A stretch of DNA of 51,025 bases from RGDT01 sp964630925 (lineage in GTDB: Bacteria; Planctomycetota; Planctomycetia; Gemmatales; Gemmataceae): positions 1 through 51,025 of the forward strand of contig CAZVZK010000075.1 in assembly GCA_964630925.1 (NCBI GenBank). Direction: 5' to 3'. The notes below the pieces were generated by a model. That model did not search any database and was not told where the DNA came from. It saw only the letters and a list, made by a program, of their open reading frames with translations. A program made the position numbers and the translations under genes. This document shows, one piece after another, positions 10,086 through 17,579 of the stretch. Within the stretch, counting starts at the first letter, position 1; each line of letters opens with the position of its first letter.

Positions 10086-10089
<4 letters not shown>

Positions 10090-10570
10090 GGACGGCGAGC
10101 ATACGCGAACGCCTCGCCGCCCTGGCGGCCCCCCTCGGCATCGACTTGCCGGAGGCGTACCTCGCCTTCATGGAGGATCGCCCGACACGGGGCATCCTGA
10201 TCCGGCACCTGTGTCATAGGCCCGAACGCCCTACGAGTGGTGGCCGGAGCCGATCGAATACCTCGAGGCGGACATCCACGCCGGCCGTTGGACCAAGGTC
10301 GAGCTGAACGCCCATTACATGCGGGCCACCGCCGAGCCGTTCCTTGAGGGCGGCCACGAATGGGTCCACGGCCCTGACGGATCGCGGTTCGGGACGGCGC
10401 GGCTGGGCCGCGGGTTCTGGATCGGCGAGGTGGACGGGGACTGCGTATTCATCGACCAGGAGACGCTGGGCGTTTTCGCGTGGCTGGCCCACGAGGGTGA
10501 GGTCGAGCGGTGGGCCACATCCTTCGCGGACTTCGTGGCCCACGGGCAACGCACCGGGCGATTCGCCTGA
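10086..10570 (+). pseudogene. Frameshifted SMI1/KNR4 (SUKH) family gene
   Basis: From a GTG at 10086, overlapping the uvrB stop, the frame encodes IRERLAALAAPLGIDLPEAYLAFMEDRPTRG, the N-terminal signature of SMI1/KNR4 (SUKH) proteins. The continuation lies in another frame: YEWWPEPIEYLEADIHAGRW near 10227-10285, then GFWIGEVDGDCVFIDQETLGVFAWLAHEGEVERWATSFADFVAHG up to the stop at 10568-10570. Together they form one complete SUKH domain interrupted by an indel around 10215-10235. SUKH proteins serve as immunity proteins or adaptors in toxin systems and are abundant in Gemmata-like genomes. Either a pseudogene or an assembly indel. Confidence 0.7.
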
Positions 10571-11145
10571 CGGACCGCCGTCGGAATCCCGAAAGGCGTC
10601 CGATTACCCCTCGTTGAAGCCACACCCGCCGGATCAGGCCTCCACGACGCCCCCCGCCCCGGATGGTGGCGGATGGACGCCAGTCAGTGAGGGAAACGAA
10701 CCAGGGAAACGAACTTTCCCGCAGCAAATGCAATCGACAGAACGACTTGAGGAAGTTCGTTTCCCGACCCCCCTCACACCCCCTGCGCGACGGAAACGAA
10801 TCGCCCCCGCGGACGGGCGTATCCACACGCACGATCCCGCAGGTGGTGACGCCGCGCGAGCCAGAAGCGTTCGCCGCATCAGCCCCGGCCCCCCAGCGAT
10901 CCAACATCTCCGACACCGCGCCCGCCCCCCAGCAGAGCCACCGCCTTTGACCCTGGCCCTTCGGGGGTCGCTTCACCGAGGACTGTCAGCCGTCATTCGG
11001 GCTTTTGCCGTGCCGTGCTTCTTCGCCGGTCTGCGAGACGGGCCAAAGCAACAATCCTCGGAGGCAGCAGGGGGTATCCGCCCCGTGGGGCGGCATCAGA
11101 CTTGCTTGGTGGGGGACACGCCCCTGCTCGCCCCGGAGTGTCCTG
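10571..11145. other. 575-base spacer without a convincing gene
   Basis: No frame here has recognisable protein features. The spacer holds a cluster of GGGAAACGAA repeats (10691-10800, listed separately). About 60 bases before the downstream hydrolase gene it has a 16-base perfect palindrome, CCGCCCCGTGGGGCGG (11078-11093), which is a candidate operator. Confidence 0.6.
10691..10800. repeat. Cluster of GGGAAACGAA motifs with a 13-base inverted repeat
   Basis: GGGAAACGAA occurs at 10691-10700 and again within GGGAAACGAACTT at 10704-10716. Its exact inverted complement AAGTTCGTTTCCC is at 10753-10765, and GGAAACGAA recurs at 10792-10800. The two 13-base arms could form a stem with a 36-base loop. 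The motif is A-rich compared with its surroundings, and the first two copies are 13 bases apart. The layout resembles either an operator array or one small palindromic repeat element. Confidence 0.6.
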
Positions 11146-12393
11146 ATGCTCTACCTCCCGTTCCAGGCCCTCGGCGCTCTCCTCCGCGGGCTGCTGGCCA
11201 TCGCGGTCATCGCGGGGGGCGTCTGGCTCCTGCACCTGTGGGACGGGGAACGCTCCGCGCCGGCGCCGGAGACGCCCCCCCGCGTTGTCACCGCCCCGGA
11301 AGGCCGGGAGGTGGAGGTGGAAGCCCCGCCCAGCCAGGAAGGATGGCAGCTCGGCTTCAACCGGGGGACGGCGTATCTGGGCGGTGCCGCCCTCTTGCTC
11401 CTCTTCGCCGCCGGGGGCGGCCTGCTGTTCAGCCGCCTGCCCGGCCTGCTCGCCGGGGTGAAGGACGAGGACCGCCCGGTGCCCCCAGGCGGGGCCGTCC
11501 ACGAGATCGCCCGGCCCGACGGCACCCGCCTGCACGTCGAGGTGTCCGGTTCGCCCGACGCCCCGCCGCTGATCCTGACGCACGGCTGGGGGCTGGACGG
11601 CAAGGAGTGGTGCTACGTCCGCCGCGAGCTGGCCCGCACCCACCGCGTCATCGTCTGGGACCTGCCCGGCCTGGGGCGGTCGCGTGGGCCGGCGGACAGC
11701 GACTGGAGCCTGGAGAAGATGGCCCACGACCTGGAAGCCGTGCTTGGGCTGGCGGCAGGCCGGCCGGCGGTGCTCGTGGGCCACAGCATCGGCGGGATGA
11801 TCACCCTGACGTTCTGCCGGCTCTTCCCGGAGGCGCTGGGCACGCGGGTCTCCGGGCTCGTCCTCGTCCACTCCACCTACACCAACCCGGTCCGGACGAC
11901 GACGCTCGCCCCCCTGTACTCCGCCATCCAGAAGCCCGTGCTGGAGCCCCTGTGCCACCTCATGATCTGGCTGGCCCCTCTGTTCTGGCTGATGAACGTG
12001 CTGTCGTACCTCAACGGCTCGGCCCACCGTTCGATGGAGCGTGACTCCTTCTCCGGCTCCGAGAGCCGCCCCCAGTTGGAATTCGTGTCGGCCTACGTCG
12101 TCCGCGACTGGCCCGCGGTCCTGGCGCGTGGCTTCCTGGGGATGTTCCGCTACGACGCCACGGAGACCCTGCCGAGGATCACCGTGCCGGCGCTGTTGGT
12201 GGCGGCGGACGAGGACGGCCTGTGCCTCCCCGAGGCCAGCCGCCACATGAGCGAGCGGATCCCTGGCGCCCGCCTCGTCACCCTGCGCCGCGCCCGCCAT
12301 TGTGGGCACTTCGAATATCACGAGGAGTTCGCGCGTGAGCTCGCGGCCTTCGTCGCGGTGTGTCAGCCCGCCCCTGAACCGGTGCCGGCTTGA
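11146..12393 (+). CDS. Membrane-anchored alpha/beta-fold hydrolase
   Basis: 415 residues. Two N-terminal transmembrane segments (about 5-28 and 76-100) precede a full alpha/beta hydrolase domain: LILTHGWGLDGKEWCYVRREL with the HGWG oxyanion region, VIVWDLPGLGRSRG, nucleophile elbow VGHSIGG (Ser214), acid region LLVAADEDGLCLPE, and catalytic-His region ARHCGHFEYHEEF near the C-terminus. The start at 11146 is preceded by GGAG nine bases upstream and gives a natural membrane segment at once. The in-frame extension to 11005 crosses the palindrome and is not used. Substrate unknown; an esterase or lipase on the membrane is the simplest reading. Confidence 0.85.
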   Translation: MLYLPFQALGALLRGLLAIAVIAGGVWLLHLWDGERSAPAPETPPRVVTAPEGREVEVEAPPSQEGWQLGFNRGTAYLGGAALLLLFAAGGGLLFSRLPGLLAGVKDEDRPVPPGGAVHEIARPDGTRLHVEVSGSPDAPPLILTHGWGLDGKEWCYVRRELARTHRVIVWDLPGLGRSRGPADSDWSLEKMAHDLEAVLGLAAGRPAVLVGHSIGGMITLTFCRLFPEALGTRVSGLVLVHSTYTNPVRTTTLAPLYSAIQKPVLEPLCHLMIWLAPLFWLMNVLSYLNGSAHRSMERDSFSGSESRPQLEFVSAYVVRDWPAVLARGFLGMFRYDATETLPRITVPALLVAADEDGLCLPEASRHMSERIPGARLVTLRRARHCGHFEYHEEFARELAAFVAVCQPAPEPVPA

Positions 12394-12882
12394 GGCTCGC
12401 GTGCCGGCGAATCGATCAAGGGCCCTCCGGGGCACCCCGTGTCGTCTTCGCCCGGTTGCCGTCGATCACCGCCAAGGCAAGCGGCGACCTCGTCCGCCGG
12501 CTGGCGAAGAACACCGCCGGCCCTCCACTCGGGCACGGGCCACGGGAAAGACCTGGGCCACGGCCGGGCGCGCGTTGATCCTGGGCCGGATGTCGTAGCG
12601 GTCTTCGGCCTATCGCCGGGCAGGTCCGTCGGGGCGCCGCCGGCCGCCGGCATCAAGGGGCCTGGTCCGCTCGCTCCCCTGCACGATACACGCCTCGTAG
12701 GCCTGGCGGGCCTCAGCGGCGGTGCGGAACGGGCGAGGATCCTGTTTTGATGGCGTGGCGCGGCCCCCCCTCGGGCCCGCCGCGTTTTGTCCTCCACCAC
12801 ACGCGGGCGGCCCTGTAGCAAGGGGCCGCCCGTCCGAATCCGCACTCACGCCGAGCGAGCCGCATCCAGGCGACGTCCCGGA
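12394..12882. other. 489-base spacer with hairpin and possible coding remnants
   Basis: No intact gene. On the minus strand, short protein-like phrases appear in one frame broken by a stop (FRTAAEARQAYEACIVQG around 12665-12718, then RYDIRPRINARPAVAQVF around 12550-12605). They could be relics of a decayed gene, but I cannot name it. A strong hairpin at 12805-12831 is listed separately. Confidence 0.4.
12805..12831. terminator. Terminator-like hairpin between convergent genes
   Basis: GGGCGGCCC (12805-12813) and GGGCCGCCC (12823-12831) form a 9-bp perfect stem around a nine-base loop. It stands 52-78 bases beyond the stop of the minus-strand zinc-ribbon gene and downstream of the convergent hydrolase gene. 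No U-tract follows on either strand, so intrinsic termination is not certain. Confidence 0.4.
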
Positions 12883-13203
12883 TCAGGGCCGCCGGGTCAG
12901 GAGGTAGGTGACGAGGGCCCCCAGGATGCCGATGAGGATGCCCAGGGCGACCGAACGCCAGGCGTACCTCGGCGGGGACGCCGGGTAGGGCACGCCGCAG
13001 GCCGGGCACGCCCCCTGGCCCTCCCTCCTGGGGGCCCCGCAGCGGGGGCAGAGGAGGGGGATGACGTCCGGCATCGCGTCGCCCCCCGACGGCGCGACCA
13101 CGACCAGGCCGCCGCAGCCGGGGCAGTGGTGCCGGCCCACGGCGCCGGCCGGGACGGTCACCTCCATCCCGCAGAGTGGGCAGTCAATGATCGCGTGCCC
13201 CAT
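12883..13203 (-). CDS. Zinc-ribbon protein with C-terminal membrane anchor
   Basis: 106 residues from the ATG at 13203 (MGHAIIDCPLCGMEV), preceded by GGGAGGGG. The longer frame to 13317 has a weaker start context. Two Cys-x2-Cys zinc-binding pairs are present: CPLCG with CPGCG (N-terminal ribbon), and CPRCG with CPACG (second ribbon). After APPRR-type and PPRY linkers, the last ~22 residues (SVALGILIGILGALVTYLL) form one transmembrane segment. It resembles the many small zinc-ribbon, tail-anchored proteins of planctomycetes; function unknown. Confidence 0.8.
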   Translation of the reverse strand: MGHAIIDCPLCGMEVTVPAGAVGRHHCPGCGGLVVVAPSGGDAMPDVIPLLCPRCGAPRREGQGACPACGVPYPASPPRYAWRSVALGILIGILGALVTYLLTRRP

Positions 13204-13373
13204 GCCCCCTCCCGACTCGCCGTGCATCCCCTGCAGGCGGCGGCCCGCCTGGTGCCCACAGGCGCTAGCAAACGCCGGGCCGGTGCGCTCACCCTGAATG
13301 CCCTCCCACGCGGGCATCTCGGGCTGTTATCGGTGTAACCCCTGCACCCCGTCCACGGCGACCCCGCGTGGCG

Positions 13374-13541
13374 TCAGGCGGTGGGCTTCTCGGGCCGGGG
13401 CACGCTCCGGACCTGGATGTCGCGCAGGCCCGCGGGTGTGCCCAGCATGGACAGCACCTCCCCGACGATCCTCACCTCGGGCGGCCTCGGGGCCTCCCTG
13501 GTCGCCGCCTCGCACGCCGCCAGCTCATCCGCCGTGAACAT
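13374..13541 (-). CDS. Small hypothetical protein, 55 aa
   Basis: A minus-strand ORF beginning MFTADELAACEAATREAP and ending RSVPRPEKPTA. It has a GGGGG stretch seven bases upstream of the ATG and coherent G/C-rich third positions. The phrase PPEVRIVGEVLSMLGTPAGLRDIQV looks like a compact helix-strand protein. I do not recognise a family. It stands alone between the zinc-ribbon gene and tRNA-Cys. A spurious ORF is possible at this length in GC-rich DNA. Confidence 0.4.
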   Translation of the reverse strand: MFTADELAACEAATREAPRPPEVRIVGEVLSMLGTPAGLRDIQVRSVPRPEKPTA

Positions 13542-13801
13542 CGCCGCCCCCGTTCATCTCCCCGTGTCCCCACCCCTTCCATCGCCGCGCCGAGGGAGAC
13601 AGGACACCGCGACAGGATGCGGCGCGAGCCCCGCCTGCGGAAGGGTCGCTGGGCGGACAGGGGGCGAGGCCGAGGCGGCCGACGGGGACATGACGGCGGG
13701 AGGCGGGAGTGGCTCAACCCTGCCGGGGGTGCGGGAATACGTCCCCGCGATCTCAGGCGGCATCCGCACCCGGCAGCCGCCGGCACCGCCTGTCATCGAA
13801 G

Positions 13802-13872
13802 AGGCCCCTCCCGGATTCGAACCGGGGGTGGCGGATTTGCAATCCGCTGCCTTACCGCTTGGCGAAGGGGCC
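13802..13872 (-). tRNA. tRNA-Cys (GCA anticodon)
   Basis: A full cloverleaf is readable on the minus strand. The acceptor stem GGCCCCT pairs with AGGGGCC. The D-arm includes AAGCGGTAAGGC. The anticodon arm GCGGA-TTGCAAA-TCCGC carries GCA. The T-arm is CCCGG-TTCGAAT-CCGGG. The discriminator is U, as expected for cysteine tRNA. The 3' CCA is not encoded. Length 71 nt. Confidence 0.95.
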
Positions 13873-13881
13873 GTCTCTTGA

Positions 13882-13910
13882 ATCTTATCGGCGGCCCCCC
13901 CCTCGGTCAA
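13882..13910 (-). promoter_or_regulatory. Promoter of tRNA-Cys
   Basis: TTGACC (13910-13905) and TAAGAT (13887-13882) are separated by 17 bases on the minus strand. The -10 lies ten bases before the mature tRNA 5' end. The -35 overlaps the stop codon of the upstream DUF1570 gene. Confidence 0.55.
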
Positions 13911-15289
13911 CGCCGCCGCGCCAGCGCCGCCAGATGCTCCGCGTACCGCGCCTCCAGCCTCTTCAGGTCGCCGAACGCCTCCGCGAAATCCGTCAGCCGA
14001 TGGTCCGGCGTCCGCCGCGCCTGGATCGTCGCCATGTACCCCTTGAGCTGCTTCGGACGCTCCTCGATCAGCAGCTTGAACAGCGCCCACGATTGGGCGT
14101 AGCCCAGGGCGACCTCGCGCACCGTCGTCGCCTTGCGCAGCCATCCGTCACCCGACGCCAGATGCCGCACCGTCAGGAACCTGCCATCGGCCCGCGCCAG
14201 ATCTGCCGCCCGGCCCGTGTTGTGCTCGCCGATCCCCTGCCACGACCCGCCCGAGACCGCCTCGCAGTAGACCGCCATCCCCTCCACCAGCCACGCCGGG
14301 GCGTCGCCGTGGCGGTTGAGCAGGCCGCCGTTGAACGCCATCTGGTGCGCCGCCTCGTGCATGACCGTGCTGAGGTTCACGTCCTCTCGCCGCTCGCGCA
14401 GGGCCCTCCCCAGGGCCGCGCTCCGCCCGTGCCGCTCCAGGTCCGTCCGCGCCGACCGCACCATCTCGTCCGCCGACCGCTTCGCGTCCTCGAAGGCCGC
14501 GTTGGTCGCGTAGTCGTAGACCACCAGCCGGTTCGTCGCCGGCTGATAGACGCCGGTCACCGCCGACCCCAGCCGCGCCCCCAGCACCGCGTCGAAGCCC
14601 TCCTGCGTCCGCGGCACCACGACCATCAGCCTCTCGGACGGCTCCGTCACGTCGAACCCACGCCTCCGGAAGTGGCGGAAGAAAGCCCGGTGGATCTGCT
14701 CGCAGTCCTCCAGCCGCTGCTTGACGAACACCGAGCCGGCGTTGCCGTAGGCGACGAAGTGCTTGCTCGCGTAACGGTGGAACCTCGGCAGGCCGTGCCT
14801 CTCCGACACCGCGCGCATGTCCGCCGCGAACGCCCGCTCGTTCAGCCCGTCCCGCGTCAGCACCTCCAGCCCCGACACCACGACGTGGCACCCCGCCCTG
14901 TCGTCCAGGTCGGCCAGCGCCAGGCGCACACGCCGGCCCGCGTGGCCGGCGACGACGAAGCGGTAATCGTGCTCGCCCGCCAGTAGCGCCGGCGCGGCCA
15001 CCCACTTGCCGCCCGTCCGCACCTCGCGCGGCAGGTACTCGCTGGCGGCGGCCTCCAGCACCACGTCGATCAGGGCGCCGGGCTTCACGCCGGCGGGCCG
15101 CACGCACCCCGCCCGGAATTCGATCACCGCCGCCCCCTCGGGCAGCCGGAACGTCTTGTGCCACAACGCCGGGTGTTCCGCCGCCGCCCCGCTGCTCGCC
15201 ACGCCGTCCTTGACGGAGAACCCGGCGCCCTCGAACGTGGACAGGTCCAGGTCCGGGGTCGCGGCGAGGAGCAGCACAGCGGTGAGCAT
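13907..15289 (-). CDS. Secreted DUF1570 family protein, zinc-peptidase-like
   Basis: 460 residues from the ATG at 15289, which places a short signal peptide (MLTAVLLLAATPDLDL) at the N-terminus. The frame to 15316 adds only a charged leader. An N-terminal beta-rich region (to ~150) is followed by a peptidase-like domain: RYASKHFVAYGN, VVVPRTQEGFDAVLG, and the metal motif HEAAH (His ~310 and ~314, in STVMHEAAHQMAFN), with PAWLVEGMAVYCE supplying the third ligand region (WLxEG). This is the DUF1570/gluzincin-like arrangement frequent in planctomycetes. The substrate is unknown, and the protein is probably exported. It is followed by the tRNA-Cys promoter, which overlaps its stop. Confidence 0.85.
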   Translation of the reverse strand: MLTAVLLLAATPDLDLSTFEGAGFSVKDGVASSGAAAEHPALWHKTFRLPEGAAVIEFRAGCVRPAGVKPGALIDVVLEAAASEYLPREVRTGGKWVAAPALLAGEHDYRFVVAGHAGRRVRLALADLDDRAGCHVVVSGLEVLTRDGLNERAFAADMRAVSERHGLPRFHRYASKHFVAYGNAGSVFVKQRLEDCEQIHRAFFRHFRRRGFDVTEPSERLMVVVPRTQEGFDAVLGARLGSAVTGVYQPATNRLVVYDYATNAAFEDAKRSADEMVRSARTDLERHGRSAALGRALRERREDVNLSTVMHEAAHQMAFNGGLLNRHGDAPAWLVEGMAVYCEAVSGGSWQGIGEHNTGRAADLARADGRFLTVRHLASGDGWLRKATTVREVALGYAQSWALFKLLIEERPKQLKGYMATIQARRTPDHRLTDFAEAFGDLKRLEARYAEHLAALARRR

Positions 15290-15358
15290 CGAGCGGGCCT
15301 CCGGACGGGTCCGCACAATCCTAGCTCACGCCCACGCCCCCGGCGGCACCGAGGCCCC

Positions 15359-16504
15359 TTACCTCACCGTCACCGGCACCGCCTGGACGAAGTTGATCAT
15401 GTAGCTCTTGCGGCCCGGGTCGTGCGTCGCCGGCTGGGCCCTGCCGCCGCCGTCCGTCGCCCGCGCCATCAGCACCGCCCTGCCCGCGCCCCTCGGCGTC
15501 CACCCCGCCTCCCACAGCCGCCAGCAGAACGGCTCCGCCTTCCCGAGCAGGGTGGCGGCCCGCCACGTCTTGCCGCCGTCGGTGCTGACCTCGACCCTGG
15601 CCACGCCTGTCGGCCCCGCCCACGCCGCACCGAACAGCCGCGCCTCCTTGCCGTCCGCCAGCTCCGCCCCGGCCACGGGCCGCGCGATCTGCGCCTTCGG
15701 CTCCATCTCGGTGATGGCCGTGAGGCGCGGCAGGGCGTCGTCGCCCTTCTTCCAGTAGGCGTAATCGATGGTCTGGTCGAAGCCGGCGAACGGCTCCTTC
15801 GCCACGATGACGCGCGTCAGCCACTTCACCGACGCGCAGCCGTACCACCCCGGCACCACCGCCCGCAGCGGGAAGCCGTGGTTCGCCGGCAGCGTCTTGC
15901 CGTTCATCCCGTGCGCCAGCAGCACCTCCGGCCGCAACGCCTTGGCCAGCGGCAAGCTACGCGCGAAGGAGAGCGGCGCCGCCGGCTGGCCCTCCTTCTT
16001 CGGGTCGCCCTTGTCGGCGCTGTCGAGGATCACCTCGACGGCCCCCTTCTTCACACCCGCCAACTTCAGCACGTCGGCGAGAGGCACGCCGGTCCACTCG
16101 GCGGTGCTGACGGCGCCCTGCGCCCACTGCACCCCCTTGACCTTCACCGGGAGGTACGACCGCCCATTGCCCGCGCACTCCAGCGTCACCGGGCGGGTCA
16201 CGCTCTTCATCTTCATCAGGTCGGCGAGCTTCAACTTCAGTGGCTTCTCGACCGCCCCGCCGACCTCCAGGACGAAGGCGTCGGCGTCCAGCTTCGGCAC
16301 CGGGTAATGATCGCGGACGTAGTGCAGCCCGGTGGGCGTGATGAAGTCCTTCAGCCCGCCGAACGGCATCTCCAGGTTGAGCGGCTCCTCGCTCCGGACG
16401 AGGCGCGGGTCGGCGTCCCCCTCCGCGTTCAGGCCGCCGAGCAGGACGTGGCCGCCCAGGATCGCCGCGCCGGCCAGGAAGTCGCGCCTCCGGATGTCGT
16501 CCAT
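15359..16504 (-). CDS. Sulfite-oxidase-like molybdopterin enzyme with Tat signal
   Basis: 381 residues. The N-terminus MDDIRRRDFLAGAAILGGHV is a twin-arginine-type export signal. The molybdopterin-binding core follows, with the molybdenum-ligating cysteine in VTLECAGNGR (Cys110), GVPLADVLKLAGV, and the stretch LPANHGFPLRAVVPGWYGCASVKWL that is typical of sulfite oxidase/nitrate reductase-type enzymes. The C-terminal dimerisation domain includes GVARVEVSTDGGKTW. No haem domain is fused, so electrons would pass to a separate cytochrome. GAGGCGG lies just before the ATG. The exact substrate (sulfite or another S/N-oxide) cannot be read. Confidence 0.88.
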   Translation of the reverse strand: MDDIRRRDFLAGAAILGGHVLLGGLNAEGDADPRLVRSEEPLNLEMPFGGLKDFITPTGLHYVRDHYPVPKLDADAFVLEVGGAVEKPLKLKLADLMKMKSVTRPVTLECAGNGRSYLPVKVKGVQWAQGAVSTAEWTGVPLADVLKLAGVKKGAVEVILDSADKGDPKKEGQPAAPLSFARSLPLAKALRPEVLLAHGMNGKTLPANHGFPLRAVVPGWYGCASVKWLTRVIVAKEPFAGFDQTIDYAYWKKGDDALPRLTAITEMEPKAQIARPVAGAELADGKEARLFGAAWAGPTGVARVEVSTDGGKTWRAATLLGKAEPFCWRLWEAGWTPRGAGRAVLMARATDGGGRAQPATHDPGRKSYMINFVQAVPVTVR

Positions 16505-16517
16505 CGTCCGCCTCGTG

Positions 16518-17573
16518 TCAGGGGATGAGTTTCTTCAGATCGGCTACGGAGCCGGCCGCTCCGATGGCCTTCAGCACCTCATCGATGACCTCCGGCGGCC
16601 GGCCCGTGAGCGCGGCCCGCAGCTCATCGGTCCCGAATTTCAGCCCTTCGATGAGTGAGATGGACTCAATGAGTTTCTGGCTGGCCTTCTCGGCGGCCGC
16701 GGCGGCCTTCTCGGCGGCCGCGGCGGCCTTCTCGGCGGCGGCCTTCTCGGCGGCGGCGGCCTTCTCGGCGGCGGCGAGTTTCTCCTCGAGTGGGCCGTAC
16801 TTGACGCGCATCTTCTCATCGGCCCTATCGATGGCCCACTGTTCCAGGTCGGAGACGAACGGCATCTTCTTGGCCTCATCCAGAAGGTTCAGCCGCCGGT
16901 GGTACTCCGCCCGAGAGTCGGCGGACAGCGGCAGCAGCCAGTCGAGATAGCGGTACCAGTGCCGCATCTCGCCCGGCTCCAGTGTCCTCGATGCCAGCCG
17001 GGCGATCAACTGCAACTTGCACTCCAACCGCCGGCCCTCGTCCTTGCGCGTCTGCCGTGACCACAGGTGCGCCTGGACGAACAGCCCGACAGGGTTCTCG
17101 TGCGAAAGGAGCCATCCCTCGCGCCCGGCGTAGTCGAGGATCTTGACGGGCCGGAACTCAAGCGTCAGTTTCGACCGCGTCTTCTCGGCCAGGTAGCACG
17201 TCGGCCGGTAATCCGGGTCGTCGTCGGCCAGGATCACCAGCAGGTCTGCCGGGATGCCGTAGCGGTCATCGAGCCTGTAGCCGTAGACGTACCCCCGCCG
17301 GGGCAGCCCGTCCTCCGGCTGCCCCTGCACCTCGAAGTGCAGGATGCCCTGCTCGCCGGTGATCGACTGATACAGGATCACCTTGTCGGCGAGGCGCGTG
17401 CCGGTCTCGCTCTCGCCCGTCAGGCGGCGGAACTCCTGCTCCACCGCCTGCCAATCCTTCCGCCAGTCGATGGCCGCGTACACGTCCTCCGCGAAGAACG
17501 CCAACGCCTCCGGCAGGTGCTGGTCGAGCAGCTCCTTCCAGGGCCCGTCGTAGCTCGCCGGCGGGGCGGACAT
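16518..17573 (-). CDS. Rpn-like PD-(D/E)XK nuclease-family protein with AAAEK repeats
   Basis: 351 residues. The N-terminal 200 residues match the Rpn/transposase-like nuclease pattern: DQHLPEALAFFAEDVYAAIDWRKDW, LADKVILYQ, then ILHFEVQGQPEDGLPRRGYVYGYRLDDRYG, in which HFEVQ is the (D/E)xQ catalytic strand. Residues ~262-300 are repeats of the type AAAEKAA, encoded by near-identical GGCGGCCGC-type units at about 16680-16790, a coiled-coil and a replication-slippage site. The tail GLKFGTDELRAALTGRPPEVIDEVLKAI resembles a DUF4351-like C-terminus. It starts seven bases after the stop of the DUF4340 gene, so read-through from the ABC module is likely. Cellular role unknown. Confidence 0.75.
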   Translation of the reverse strand: MSAPPASYDGPWKELLDQHLPEALAFFAEDVYAAIDWRKDWQAVEQEFRRLTGESETGTRLADKVILYQSITGEQGILHFEVQGQPEDGLPRRGYVYGYRLDDRYGIPADLLVILADDDPDYRPTCYLAEKTRSKLTLEFRPVKILDYAGREGWLLSHENPVGLFVQAHLWSRQTRKDEGRRLECKLQLIARLASRTLEPGEMRHWYRYLDWLLPLSADSRAEYHRRLNLLDEAKKMPFVSDLEQWAIDRADEKMRVKYGPLEEKLAAAEKAAAAEKAAAEKAAAAAEKAAAAAEKASQKLIESISLIEGLKFGTDELRAALTGRPPEVIDEVLKAIGAAGSVADLKKLIP

Positions 17574-17579
17574 GGCGGC

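Noticed and set aside
10449..10976. Minus-strand ORF of 175 codons over the repeat-bearing spacer
   Set aside because: Composition is random-like, it covers the GGGAAACGAA repeats and no family is recognisable.
13381..13881. Plus-strand ORF of 166 codons
   Set aside because: It reads through the antisense of tRNA-Cys and the small minus-strand ORF; its phrase PPGFEPGVADLQSAALPLG is a well-known artefact of translating antisense tRNA.
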